Assembly: GCF_003026355.1 (NCBI RefSeq)
Contig: NZ_PYON01000002.1
Location: 310,001-374,000, forward strand
Source: Photobacterium kishitanii
GTDB taxonomy: Bacteria > Pseudomonadota > Gammaproteobacteria > Enterobacterales > Vibrionaceae
Direction of reading: 5' to 3'
DNA length: 64,000 nucleotides
Positions within the stretch are counted from its first letter, which is position 1, and every line of letters starts with the position of its first letter. Below are positions 21,301-36,300 of this stretch, piece by piece. The position numbers were made by a program, and so were the translations under genes. Under the pieces are notes generated by a model, which was not told the origin of the DNA, did not search any database, and saw only the letters and a list, made by a program, of their open reading frames with translations.

Positions 21301-24300
21301 ATTACGCTATTTAATTCCTGGGCAGAGTTTTTTCCGCTTTCGTTTATCAACAGATCCTCTCTCTGTTACCGATAGCAATGGTGTAGCGAGTGATGGTGAA
21401 GTTGAGGATTATAATGTTTTATTAGGTGGTGGGGATTTTGGTGATTTGCCTGATACTTCCAGTACCACTGCTGTAAATAACTATCAAACTGATTTTGTCA
21501 ATAATGGTCCATATCATAGCATTGATGCATTATCGAGTTTGTATTTAGGTACGCAAGCTCCTGATGCTGATATAACTTCTTTACAATCGATTAATGCTGA
21601 TGGCGATAACCTCGATAATATTAATGATGAGGATGGGTTACTCTCTAAAATATTGCCAGTATTGTCGAATGGCGCAGGTTACCAAGCAAATGTTTCCGTC
21701 ACTAATAATTCAGGAAAAAATGCTTATTTATATGCATGGATTGATTGGGATAGAGATGGCAGTTTTGAACCTGATGAATTAATTCAACAATCAGTCACAC
21801 AGCCTTATGGTGTGCAATTTATTCCGGCAAACAGTGGTACACAAACTTATGCCTTGAGTTGGCTAAATGATGTCGCTACTGTCAATAATCGAACTTATGG
21901 GGTACGTCTACGTGTAACAACTGAAGTGCTAACTGATGATACAGCAACGACAACTATTGATGAACGATCGCTAGGATTAGCGCCTGATGGTGAAGTTGAA
22001 GATTATTATCTTACTGCTAATAATATTGATTTAGGTGATGCCCCTGATAGTTATAAGACTCTGGTACTAAGTGATGGGCCGGGTCATGCCTATGTCAGTA
22101 ATTTATATCTTGGTGCTTCAACGATTGATCATGATGTAACTACGGTGCCGAGCATACAGAGTAATAGTGATGATATAACAGGCAGTGATGATGAAACGGG
22201 TATAGATCAACCGATTCCAATTTTACCATTAAGTGCAACCTCATTTAGTATTGATCTTTCTGCCTATAACCAATCGGGTTCAACGGCGACATTAATTGCT
22301 TGGTTAGATAAAAATCAAGATGGTGAATTTAGTGCGAATGAAGTTGTTGATGAATTACATGTTGCCGCTAACAATACGCCATTTTTAAATGCCTCTTTTA
22401 GCTCTGATAATTATCCATCAGGCAGTAATAATAAAACCGATAAAATAACTTTAACTTGGAATAATCTGACAGGACTAAACATCGGCAATATGGTGTTACG
22501 TGTTCGAATTGCTAATACCAGCTTAACGGCCAACGATTGGTTTGGCTTTGCTAATGGTGGTGAAGTTGAAGATTATACTGTGTATGTCGGTAATTTTGAT
22601 TTTGGTGATGCTGCTGATAGTGGAGCCAATGCGAATTCAACCAGTAATTATCGGACAACGCTAGCAGATGGTGGTCCTTATCATGGATTATCAAGCACCT
22701 TGTTTATGGGGGCGAGTATGCCTGATGGTGAAGCTGATGCTAATAATTCTGTTGGGGCAGCTAAAGCTGATGGTGATGATAATACTGCGAGTGCAGATGA
22801 AGATGGGGTTCAACTTGCGCCGTTAGATAATAGCCCTGTGCCAACTAGCTATACCACGAAAGTAAATGTAACGAATACGGGTACTCAAAGTGCGACTTTA
22901 TATGGTTGGATCGATTGGGATAAGAATGGTCATTTTGATGGTGATGAAGCGTCAAGTGTTGTTGTACCTGCTGGCACCACAGCCCAAGATATTGACTTAA
23001 CTTGGACTAGTTTTACCGGCATCAGCGCTGGCGATACCGTTGCTAGATTCCGCTTAACTACCGATACCTTAACCAATAGTCAAACTAACCAAACGTTAGA
23101 AGATACCCGTTCATTTGGTGGTGTATCGGATGGTGAAGTTGAGGATCATAGTCTTTACATTGGTAATCAAGATCTCGGTGATGCACCTGACAGTTATCAA
23201 ACCTTGAGCAGTAACAATGGTCCATTCCATGGGCTTGGTAAATACAGCACACTTTTCTTGGGTAATACCTCTGTCAATGAAGGCGATACCGATGGCTATC
23301 CAACGGCTGATGCAAGCGGTGATGATAGTAGTACCACAACAGATGATGAACAAGGGTTAGTGCAGCCATTAGCCTTAGTGTCAGCGAGTGCAACGAGCTA
23401 TAGCGTTGATCTAAAATATAAAAACTCAACAGGCAGTGATGCAACTTTAATCGCTTGGTTAGATACCAATCAAGATGGTCAATTTAGTGCAACTGAGGTG
23501 GTTGATACCATCGATGGTAATCCATTTGTTATCAATAACGTGCCTAATAATAGTAATTTCACAACGGATGCAAATGCTAAAACATTAATGTGGAATGGCA
23601 TTAGTGGATTAACTCAAGGTGGCATGGCATTACGTATTCGTATTGCGAATCAGCCTTTAACTGCCGATGATTGGATGGGCGGCGCTATCACGGGTGAAGT
23701 CGAAGATTACATGGTGTATATCGGCGACTTTGATTTTGGTGATGCCGCTGACAGCGGTGCCAATGCGAATTCAACCAGTAATCATCGAACAACATTAGCC
23801 GATGGTGGCCCTTACCATGGATTATCAAGCACCTTGTTTATGGGGGCGAGTATGCCTGATGGTGAAGCTGATGCTAATAATTCTGTTGGGGCAGCTAAAG
23901 CTGATGGTGATGATAATACTGCGAGTGCAGATGAAGATGGGGTTCAACTTGCGCCGTTAGATAACAGTCCGGTGCCGACTAGCTATACCACGAAAGTGAA
24001 TGTCACGAATACGGGTACTCAAAGTGCGACTTTATACGGGTGGATTGATTGGGATAAGAATGGTCATTTCGATGGTGATGAAGCGACAAGTGTTGTTGTA
24101 CCTGCTGGTACTACCGCCCAATATATTGACTTAACCTGGACTAGTTTTACCGGTATTGGTGCTGGCGATACCGTTGCCCGATTCCGTTTAACCACCGATA
24201 CTTTAACCAATAGCCAAACGAATCAAACGTTAGAAGATACCCGTTCATTTGGTGGTGCATCGGATGGTGAAGTTGAGGATCATAGTCTTTACATTGGTAA

Positions 24301-27300
24301 TCAAGATCTCGGTGATGCACCAGACAGTTATCAAACCTTGAGCAGTAACAATGGTCCATTCCATGGGCTTGGTAAATACAGCACACTTTTCTTGGGTAAT
24401 ACCTCTGTCAATGAAGGTGATACCGATGGCTATCCAACGGCTGATGCCAGTGGTGATGACAATAGTACCACAACGGATGATGAACAAGGGTTAGTGCAAC
24501 CGTTAGCCTTAGTGGCAGCAAGTGCAACGAGCTATAGCGTTGATCTGAAATATAAAAATTCATCAGGCAGTGATGCAACTTTAGTCGCTTGGTTAGATAC
24601 TAATCAAGATGGCCAATTTAGTGCAACGGAGGTGGTTGATACCATCGATGGTAATCTATTTGTTATCAATAACGTGCCTAACAATAGTAATTTCACAACG
24701 GATGCAAATGCTAAAACATTAGTGTGGAATGGCATTAGTGGATTAACTCAAGGTGGCATGGCATTGCGTATTCGTATTGCGAATCAGCCTTTAACTGCCG
24801 ATGATTGGATGGGCGGCGCTATCACGGGTGAAGTCGAAGATTACATGGTGTATATCGGCGACTTTGATTTTGGTGATGCCGCTGACAGCGGTGCTAATGC
24901 TAATTCAACCAGTAATTATCGCACAACGTTAGCAGATGGTGGTCCTTATCATGGATTATCCAATACCTTATTTATGGGGATCGGTATGCCGGATGGTGAA
25001 GCTGATGCTAATAACTCTGTCGGGGCTGCTAAGGCTGATGGTGATGATAATACTGCGAGTGCAGATGAAGATGGGGTTCAACTTGCGCCGTTAGATAACA
25101 GTCCGGTGCCGACTAGCTATACCACGAAAGTGAATGTCACGAATACGGGTACTCAAAGTGCGACCTTATACGGGTGGATTGATTGGGATAAGAATGGTCA
25201 TTTTGATGGTGATGAAGCGACAAGTATTGTTGTACCTGCTGGCACTACCGCCCAAAATATTGACTTAACCTGGACTAGTTTTACCGGTATTGGTACTGGC
25301 AATACCGTTGCCCGATTCCGTTTAACCACCGATACCTTAACCAATAGCCAAACGAATCAAACGTTAGAAGATACCCGTTCATTTGGCGGCGCATCGGATG
25401 GTGAAGTTGAGGATCATAGCATTTATATTGGTGACTATGATTTTGGTGATGCACCAGATAGTTATCAAACAACAACGGCATCTCAAGGTCCAGCTCACGG
25501 CTTAATAAATAAATCAACACTCTATATTGGTACTAATACTATTGATGCTGAAGCTGATGGTTATGCGAGTGATAATGCCGCTGGTGATGATACTAATGGT
25601 AGTGATGATGAAAATGGTATTACTCAAATATTGCCAATTTTATCGACTAGCACAACCTCGTTTAATACCACTATTGCTGTGCGTAATTCAACAACATCAG
25701 GCGTTGATGCTACTTTAATTGCATGGTTAGATACCAATCAAGATGGTGCCTTTAATGCTAATGAAGTTGTTGATTTTATTGACTATGACAGTAGTGGTAA
25801 TAGTGCATTTAATACGGATAATATTCAGTATAATAGTGCGAATAAAGATGTGATATTAACATGGAATAACCTCTCGAGTTTATCTCGAGGCTCTATGGCA
25901 TTACGTATTCGTTTAAGCCACGATCAATTAACGGCGGATGATTGGTATGGTGTCGCAACTGATGGTGAAGTAGAAGATTATATTATCTTAGTGGGGGATG
26001 TTGATTACGGTGATGCTCCGGATACAGGCGCAAATGTCGGATCGGATAATTATCGCACTACTTTAAGTGATGATGGCCCGCGTCATATTATATCTTCTGA
26101 TTTATTTATGGGTACGGTAGCCACTGACTTTGAATCAGGTGCAGTAACGCCGCTTCCATTTGCATTTGTCGATGATAATAATGGCAATAGTGATGAAGAT
26201 GGGCTGGTCTATGGACCATTATCAACGACGCAAACCGAATTTAATGCAACGGTAACCGTTACCAATAGTAGTAGTGTGAATGCCTACCTGTACGCTTGGA
26301 TTGATTTTGATCGTAATGGTCGTTTTGATCGTGATGAATTTAGCGCGAATGATGTGATCACAATTGCAGCTGGTAGCGCGGGGAGTACCGAGTTATTACA
26401 GTGGACCAGTATGTCTGGACGGAGCAACAACACTGATGTTTACATGCGGGTTCGGCTTACTCATGAGTTGTTAACTGACAGTGTGACAGGTGCAAACGAA
26501 GACCCTCGTAGTTATGGTGCTGTATCATCAGGTGAAGTCGAGGATCATTGGGTACAAGTAACGAATAATGCTGATAAAGGTGATTTACCTGATAGCTATT
26601 CTACTTCAGATGCCTTGGGTGGGCCGTGGCACTACAGCAGTACACAAATAAAAATAGGCGTACAAGCAACAGATGCTGAAACATTAAGCCAAGCGACATC
26701 AGTAGCAAATGGTGATGATGTGAATGGTGATGATGAAGATGCGACTATTAGTGATAGTGTTGCAGGCGCAACTGATTACAGCACCACAATAGCAGTAACA
26801 AATAATAGTTTAGGGCCTATTTATTTAAATGCGTGGGTAGATTGGAATCTAAATGGCAGTTTTGAAGCAGCTGAACATTATTCAGATACAGTGGCAGCAA
26901 CGGCTACTTCAAAAACCTTAACCTGGACGGGCTTAACGGCATTAATCACGGGTCATTATCCAATACGGATTCGGTTAGGTGATGTTGCGTTAACGAGTAG
27001 TGGATTTGTCGGTTACGGTGGTGATGGTGAAGTTGAAGATCATCTTATACAAGTATTACCTGTTGTGTTAAGTGGAGAATCGGCACCTTCCGTTGATTAT
27101 GGTGATGCGCCCGCTAGTTATGGTACTTATGATGTTGATAACGGAGCGAAACATACCCTTTCTGCCGGATTATTTATTGGCGCAACTGATCCTGATGTTG
27201 ATATAAATGGTCAACCATCAATAAATGCAGATGCTGATGATCTAACCGATACTAATGATGAAGATATAACACTTACTAAAGTGTTATCACCATCGATGTC

Positions 27301-30300
27301 GAATTGGGATATCGACGTTATTGTAAATAATAATTTAGGTAGTGCTGCAACATTATATGGGTGGATTGATTATGATCGTGATGGTGTATTTGAAGCCGCT
27401 GAATTTACTTCTGTTGCAGTACCTAATAGTGGAACGGTTAATCTTGCTTGGAGTGGATTAACAGGAGGTACTGTTGGTCAAACATATATTCGTTTAAGAT
27501 TAACCACCGATGATTTAAATGCGACTCAACCTGATTTACCAGCAACGAATGTCGATGAGCGTTCATTAGGCGGCGCAACAAACGGTGAAGTTGAAGATAT
27601 TAGTCATAAAATAACCTTCCATCTACTTATTCAACAGAATGCTGGGTCGTTTGAGTATCGGATTGAAGGTAATAGTAGTAATTATGATGTTATTGGCGTA
27701 TTTGAAAATAAATACGGTATCGGTAATGTTACTTATGAGCAATTAGTACCAACAGACGATATTACTACTGACTTTACTTTGACAGATTACCAAATGGTAA
27801 TGTATCAGCATGATAAAACCAATAATACCAGTAATGATAGCCGCGCTGAACTTGATGCATTAATCGCTTACCGTGACCAAGGTGGAATATTACTGACTAT
27901 TGCAGAGGGGGGAATATTCACAGATTCACCTGAGCGACTCAATGCTTATATTCTTCAACAGATGGGCTTCCCAGGGGCCTCTGCTACAGCTTTTGCTGAT
28001 TATGCTCGCGGTAGATATTTACCAACTTTCCATCCATCAACTTCGGCAGGCGCACTTGCTCAAATATCACCTGTTGATACGACAAATTCATTATCCACAG
28101 TAAAAGGTATTGATCATCGAAGCATCTTATATACCACACCTGATGTTAGTGGTTCGTGTAATGATATTGAAGCGATGGCATGGTTAATTCCTTATAACCC
28201 AACCTCAACGGGAGGATATGACTTCCCTAAAGCTGATGTTGGTCCTTATATCGGTTCTGGAGAGCGTCAATTCTTCTTCACGCCGAACTATTGGAATTAC
28301 AATGCGGCGGTATATCAAGAGGTTGCTAATTTTGCTTATGATTATTATGAAGACGCGTCTGCATTTAATGCTCGTAATAACTGGTTAAATGATCCGAGTA
28401 AAGTTAATTCTCTCTGCTCTGTGATTGAAGTTGATTTTGGTGATGCTCCTGATGTTGATTTAAATACGAGCCAAGGAAACTACACCACAGCTAATCAATT
28501 TAATGGCCCTAATCATCTCAATAATGGGGATGTGTATATAGGCTTAGCGCCAACCTTAGAAACTGATGCCTATGCTACGGTTGCAGCAGATGGTGATATG
28601 GATGATGGGGTGACACTTACGCCAGCATTCAGTGGTGAAAATACTTATAGCGTGACTGTTAATGCAACTAATAATACATCAATAGTTGCTAATTTAGTGG
28701 CGTGGTTTGATTTTAATCGTAATGGTCAATTTGAAGTATCAGAGGGAATGACGCAAGTTGTACCACCTAATACAATCGCAAAAGATTACCCATTCACCTT
28801 TACGTTAGGCGGTAATCTTGCAGCGAATAATTATTACGCTCGTTTTAGAATTTCAACTGATTCATTAACAACAGCCAGCGAATTAGGCGCTGCTAGTGAT
28901 GGTGAGGTCGAAGATTATCTTATTGTTGGTGTGGCATCAGGTCTTTATGATGGTGGTGATGCTCCTGATTCTTACATGACCTCATTTGCAAGTGGTGGCC
29001 CATACCATGTGCAAACTAATAATCTGTTTATGGGCCAAAAAGCCAATGTCCAATACCCTGATATTGAATCACCAATACCAAGTATCGGTGCTAATAGTGA
29101 CGATAATAACGGTAATGATGATGAAGACGGCTTACAACTGCCTCCACTATTCGTCGGAGATAGTGAATATACCTTACAGGCACTAGGACGTAGTGTAATA
29201 GGCACTGGCAAGACTGCAAAAATAGTAGTGTGGGTGGATTGGGATCGCAGTGGTACTTTTGATCCTAATGAGGGGAAAATTTATGATGGTATTCCTCATA
29301 GTGGAAGTTACACTCATGCTGATTTTACATGGACTGGGTTAAATATTACTGCCGGTGATTATTATGTTCGCGCTCGTATTATGCCAAGCACTGATGCGAT
29401 TGATGAAACGATGCCTGGTGGTTATGCCTCACTCGGTGAAGTAGAAGATCACGTTATTACTGTGTCACCATCATCATTGACGTCTAGTGGATGTAACAGT
29501 GAAACCTTCATGTCACATAATTTCCGTGACTTCAATAATGATGGTTGGTTAATCAACGGCTTAGTCTCAAATGATCCTTATACTGTAAATTCTGCAATAA
29601 TGCGAAATCGCGGTTTTTATGTCGTTGCTGATGCGAATTGGGATGTTACCTTAAAACGCCGAATTGAAACACGCGCGGGTGATATCATTAAAGTCAATGT
29701 ATGGGTTGGGCAGTTAGGCAGTAATGTAAATGATTACTTTGAAATTTTCCTTGATAATGTATCAATTGGAACTGTTGCTAGTACGACGATGACGGGGGGT
29801 CATGAAGCCCCACAACAAGTGTTTGTTCAGGGAGTTGCACCAAGCAATAATATGGAATTGACCTTATTAATGCATCATCAACTACCTGGGAATAATGATT
29901 ACAACGTCACTGATATTACGGTTGAGCGTATTGGTGCTGGTGGGTGTACTTATGATTATGGTGATGCGCCAGATACCTATTTAACCTTAGATGCCAGTGT
30001 TGGTGCTCGTCATGTAGTGACTGGTACCAATGGTTATATTAGTAACATGATCTTAGGTACAGAGCGTGATGCTGAAAGCGATGGTATTCCGAATGTAGCT
30101 GCTGATGGTGATGATACTGATGGCACCACTGATGATGAAGATATTGTTGTTCCAGCGTCGATTGTGGCATTAGCATCAACTGATATCGATTATGTTGTTA
30201 GTGGTAGTAATGGCTTCCTTAATGTATGGGTTGATGCCGATATCGATGGTGAGTTTATTACATCGAGTGAACATGTCATTCAAGATCAAGCGGTGAATAT

Positions 30301-33300
30301 AGGCTCAAATAATATTGCGACCTTAGTGCCTTATCTAGGTGTGACAGGGGCTAGCTACTTACGTATTCGAGTATGTGAATCAGAAAATAATTGTAATTCT
30401 CCAAGTGGGTTTGCTGAAGGCGGTGAAGTCGAAGATCACGTCATAACAATTACAGCACCGAATCTGGACTTTGGTGATGCGCCAGATACAGGTTCAGGTA
30501 TTGGTCTTGGTAATTACCGAACATTATTTAATTTAGATCCTTTAGATTCAGGTCCTTACCATTCTCCTGATGTTGATTTGTATTTAGGTGCATTGAGCGC
30601 TGATAGTGAAAGCGGAACGGCAGCTAATATTCCAGCGTCTGGTGATAATGCAACAGGTACAAATGATGAAGACGGTATCGCAATATCACCATTATTAGTC
30701 ACTAATATTAATTACAGCGTGACCGGATCCGTAACGAATACAACGGGTAATGATGCCTATCTTTATGTATGGATTGATTGGGATAGTAATGGCAGCTTTG
30801 ATAAGGATGAACTTGTTGATAGCGGGGTTATTACTGTTACGGGTAATACAACTAACCAACCTCAAACATTACCATGGACAACTCTACCAACATTAACCAA
30901 TGGCGATACTTACTACTTACGTGCTCGTATTACTTCTGATGTATTAGATGATAGTGCGACAGGTAGCGATGAAGATCCGCGTTCTCTTGGTATGGCAACT
31001 AATGGTGAAGTTGAAGATCACCGTATTGTTGTTGGTGATGTAGATTATGGTGATGCGCCTGATAGCTACAATACTTCAAGTGCAAATCAAGGTGCTTATC
31101 ATGTGGTATCAACAAACCTTTATTTAGGTGATCAAGTTGGTGATACTGAAGTCAATGCTGTTCCTGATAAACTTGCGCGCAGTGATGATAGTAATACCAG
31201 TCCTGATGATGAAGATGGTATTAATATCCTAAGACCAATTCCACTCGATGCTATTGATTACAGCACGATAGTTGAAGTGACGAATAATACGGGTCATCCT
31301 GCAACATTATCGGCGTGGATCGATTTTAATCAAGATGGATCTTTTGATGCAACAGAAACACAATCAATTGTTATTGCTAATGGAACAAACCAAGATCAAG
31401 CTACTTTAACTTGGACCGGGTTAGGTGCTGTTGGTTTAACTAACGGTATGACTTATATCCGTTTACGTATTACGACAGATGCATTAAGTGATAGTGATTG
31501 GGCGGGCGGCGCGAGTGATGGTGAAGTCGAAGATTTCTTACTTGCAATCGGATTGGGCGATTTAGGTGATGCACCTGATTCTTATGGTACCGATAGGGTA
31601 AATGTTGCGGGTGAAATAAGTGGCGCAATGCATATTGTTGAGCCAACGGCTGTGGTTTATCTTGGTGCTGTTGCTCCTGATGAAGAAGCGGATGGCTTTG
31701 TTGATGGTATTGATAATTACGGTAATGCAACTGATGACGATGTTGCAGCAGATGACGAAGAAGGTGTCACGATTCCAACAATTATTACTGCTCAGCCAAG
31801 CGTTCCTGTTCAGTTAATCACCCGTGTACATACTGATGCTAATGCGACATTACATGGTTGGATTGATTTTAACCGTAATGGTGTGTTTGATGTAAGTACA
31901 GAATCAGCAACTTCAGTGTCATTAATAGCAGCAGATAACAATACCGATAAAACCCTTTCTTTTGCTGTGCCTAGTGATGTATTAACTGGAATTAGTTATT
32001 TACGAGTACGTATTTGTCGTGATAGTACCGATTGTTCAACCCCACATGGATTGGCAGATGATGGTGAAGTCGAAGATTATCAAGTTAATCTAGAAGTTGA
32101 ATATGATTATGGTGATGCTCCTGAGAATATGGGCTTTAAGACCCTTGAAGCGAATGGTGCTCCTCGACATGCGACAGGAAGTTCATATATCTATTTAGGT
32201 ACTGTTGTTGGAGATGCTGATAGCGATGGGTTCGGTGATGGTAGTGATGATAATGGTGATGCAACCGATGACGATGTTAAAGGGGTTAGTCCTAGTGATG
32301 AAGACGCCTTTACATCGATCCCTACTTATTCTCGAGGATCTGGAACGTTAGCATTAACGGTTATCTGTAATGATCATGATGGCAGTAATGACCTAGGCGC
32401 AACAGTCTATGGTTGGGTTGATTTTAACCTTAATAGTGATCTATCTGATTTAGGTGAATTTGCATCGGCTCCTTGTAATGATACTAATGCGACAGCCAAT
32501 GGTACTGCAACGCTCAACTTTACCGTTGCTGACGATACCGGCTCTGGAGAGATGTATGTTCGGTTACGGATCACAAAAGATATATTAGCTCAGGAGGATA
32601 TTAATCTTTCTGCTGGTGATGGTGAGATAGAAGATCATGCCATATCAACTAAAGATTATGGTGATGCACCAATGACGTATGTTGCTGGTGGAATGGCAAG
32701 TCACTATGTGCGTAGTAATTATATTGGCTCGGCAGTTGATGTTGATGAAAGTCATTATACCATTGCAGATGGTGATAATTTAGCTGTTGGTAGCGGTGGT
32801 AATGGCGATGATGAAACCGGTTCCACGATTAAGTTGTATAACCAGATTCAAAGTACTGGTTTAAATATGACGGGATCGAATATTGAATTAGATGTGACTC
32901 ATGATGGTTATGTCTCTGTCTGGACTGACTGGAATAATGATGGTGACTGGAACGACAGCGATGAGCAATCGATAAATGATATGGCGGTAACTGTAGGTAA
33001 TAACATTTTACCAATTTCAGCTTCAACTGCGATGACAGGGACTGCGTTCTGGACACGAACGCGTTATTGTACTAATAGCGGTGATTGTAATACGGTTACT
33101 GGAATAGCAGATGATGGCGAAGTCGAAGATCACCGGATCGCGTTGACAGATTTGAGTTGTCTACCATTAGGTTCTCAATTCCGTATGGTGACGGGAGCTA
33201 ATTCTTATGTCGATAATAGTACCAATGAAATTATTATTACTCCTGATGCAAATAGTCAACGTGGTGCGTTCTGGACTACCGACAAATTTGATTTAGCGTC

Positions 33301-36300
33301 GGCATTTAGAGTCCGTTTTGGTATTTACCTTGGTAGCAATGATGCTGGTGCTGATGGGGTTACTTTTACCTTACAAAATTCTCCTCTTGGTAATAACGCG
33401 ATAGGTCAATTAGGTGGTGGATTAGGCTCTCAAGGGTTAGATCCTGCAATAACCATTGATTTTGATACTTATTATAATGGTGCGAGTTACCTTGATATTA
33501 CTAATGATCACACCGCTATTTACGATCCAGCCTCAATACCATTTACTCGAATTGGGGCCACAACACATGATTTAGGTAATATCGAAGATGGTCAATATCA
33601 TGAAGTTATTCTTGATTGGGATCCGACTACAAACATATTCACTTATTACTTTGATGGCATGCTAAAAGAAACCTTGACCCGTGATTTCATTAATCTTGAT
33701 TTTAATGGTGATAGTAATGTTTATTACGGCTTTACTGGTGCGACGGGAGGAGCTAAGAATCTTCAGAAAGTGTGTATCCTAGAGCAAACTATTAGCTTTA
33801 GTGAATATGATTTAGGTGACGCACCTGATGTAGCGACTGGCTTTAGTAATGCTAATTACAACACCAAGAAAGATAATAATGGCGCTGCGCATTTACGTTA
33901 TGATTTTGATGAAAATAACCAAGTTGATATTACCTTAGGTACCGAGTGGGATACTGATGATGGTACTTTACAAAATACCGCGGCGACTGCAGATGATATA
34001 ACCAATACTCCCAATGACGAAGATGGCGTCACGTTGAATACGACGATGAAACCAGGTACTAATGAAAATATCACGATCTCGACCACGCTGGATCCTGGTT
34101 CTGATTTAACCACTGTTAATGTTTATGCTTGGATAGATTGGAATCGTAATGGTGATTGGAGTGATGCTGGAGAGCAAATTGTTAGTGCCGCTGCGGTGAC
34201 GGCGAACACGGGGTTAACCTATCCAGTGACGGTACCACCGGGTGCTAGCATGGGTTATACCTATATGCGGGTACGTGTTTGTTCTGGCACTGAATGTAAT
34301 ACCCCTGTCGGTGAGGCGCCAAATGGGGAAGTGGAAGATTACCGTATATTTATCTCGGATTTGGTTACAACAGCAACTTGTGATCAGCTCTATGTAACGA
34401 AAGCGGTCACCGATCCTAATTATACCCTGACTGCTGTTACTCCAGTGCAGCCATTAAGTTTTATTTTCTCGAATATTAAAACTGGTTTGTCTATTAATGG
34501 ATTGAATTCATTAGCGATTAAGCGTGATACTGGAATTTTGTATGCGACTTATCGTGACAGTAACCAACAGTTAGCATTGATAGCGACTGATACCTTAGGT
34601 ACTAGCTTTATTCCTCTGGGTGTGATTCGTTCGCAAGGTACTTACACGATTAATTACATTAATGGTTCTACATCACAAACGGTTAATGCTGGTGATACCA
34701 TAACAGTTGGTGGCTCATTTAGTTGGCCTAATACGGGTAGTTTATCTCGCGATGGTAGTGAGTATTATATTACTCATAGTCAATGGGACAGTTATCTGGT
34801 TATTGATCTGGCAGCGATGACATTTGAAGTGAAACCTACCCCTGCGGTAATGATTGATACTGGTGCTGGCGCATTACATATTAGTGCTGATTGGGCTGTA
34901 TCAGAAACTGATGGTCTGATTTATGCGGCAGATATTTCCGGTAACGGCTTTACTTATGGCTTTAATATGGTTGAAGCTGAGCCAACAGTGCCGAAGTTGT
35001 ATGCATTAAATCCGGTAACGAATACCGCTACTGTTACGAACCTCAACTTCAATGGGGCGAAAGCACCGAACTTATGGAGTGGTTCAGTAGTAACCGATGA
35101 TTTGAACCATCTTTATGTTCTGACTAATGGTGGCGATCATGATACGAATCGTAATGGTAGTTATGATGTATTTGATCAGGTCGGTTTATACCGAATTAAC
35201 ATGCTTACCAATGATGCTTCTTATGTTGTCGGTAGTGGTGATGGCTTCTTATCACAGCATGATGCCTCTGGTTGTATTGCCAGTGTTGATCGTGGCGATG
35301 CCCCTGAAACTTACGGTAAAGCAGGACACCGTAATCGTGATGTAGCACTCAGTGGTACTCCTGATTTAATTCTAGGTACGCGTTGGGATCCAGATATTCA
35401 TGACTTCTTCAGTGATGATGCCACAGGCGATAATGTCACGGGTGAGGATGATGAAGAAGGTGTTGCGATGCCTGCCGATATTATTGTCTCAACCGCAACC
35501 GTTATCCCGATTACGATCAGTGATACTACTGGTAGCGGCGGTCGATTGAATATCTTTGTCGATTTAAATAATAACGGCGTCTTTACTGACCCTGGTGAAT
35601 TAGTCCTTGATGATTACAGCGTTACCAATGGGGTGAATAATGTCCCAGTGACCCTGAATGCGGCATATACCAATGGTTATAATGGCGATACCTTTATTCG
35701 ATTCCGCCTGTGTGATACTGCTGATGTTTGTGATACTGCAACAGGGCTGGTTGATAATGGTGAAGTGGAAGATTACCAATTTAATTTGATCAACCAAATT
35801 GTGCTTAATGGATTGGTATTTGAAGATAATGGTAAAGGCGGGGTCACAGCGCATGACGGTAAGCAAGAAGGTGATGAACGAGGACTCGCTAACTTTGTTG
35901 TTAATGCTATTTATAAAGGCACAGGTATTAGTGGTTATGTGACCAATCAAGTGATTACCTCGACCGTGACGGGAGGCGATGGTAACTATACCTTAGTCAT
36001 ACCGGTTGAATTAGCGGGTGAGCCGATTGAAGTGCAAGTGGTTAAACAAGCTGCGTGGGTTGATATTTCTGAATCAGATGTGACAGATCCGGCCTTGAAT
36101 TTAGTCGGTAAAGTTATTAATAGCTCACTGACAGATAGTTTGATGCTAGTCACGGCGACAGCGGGTGATTACTTAACGAATATTGATTTTGGTAAAGTGA
36201 CCGTTCCAACGTTAGAGCCGGATAACTACACGGAAACAGAGCCGGGTTTAGCGGTGCTGTTTAGCCATAAGTTTGATGTTGATACTAGCGGTGATGTCAG

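Noticed and set aside
22601-25419. CRISPR-like or non-coding tandem repeat
   Set aside because: The unit is 1134 bp, keeps frame and encodes GEVED domains; there are no short repeats with unique spacers.
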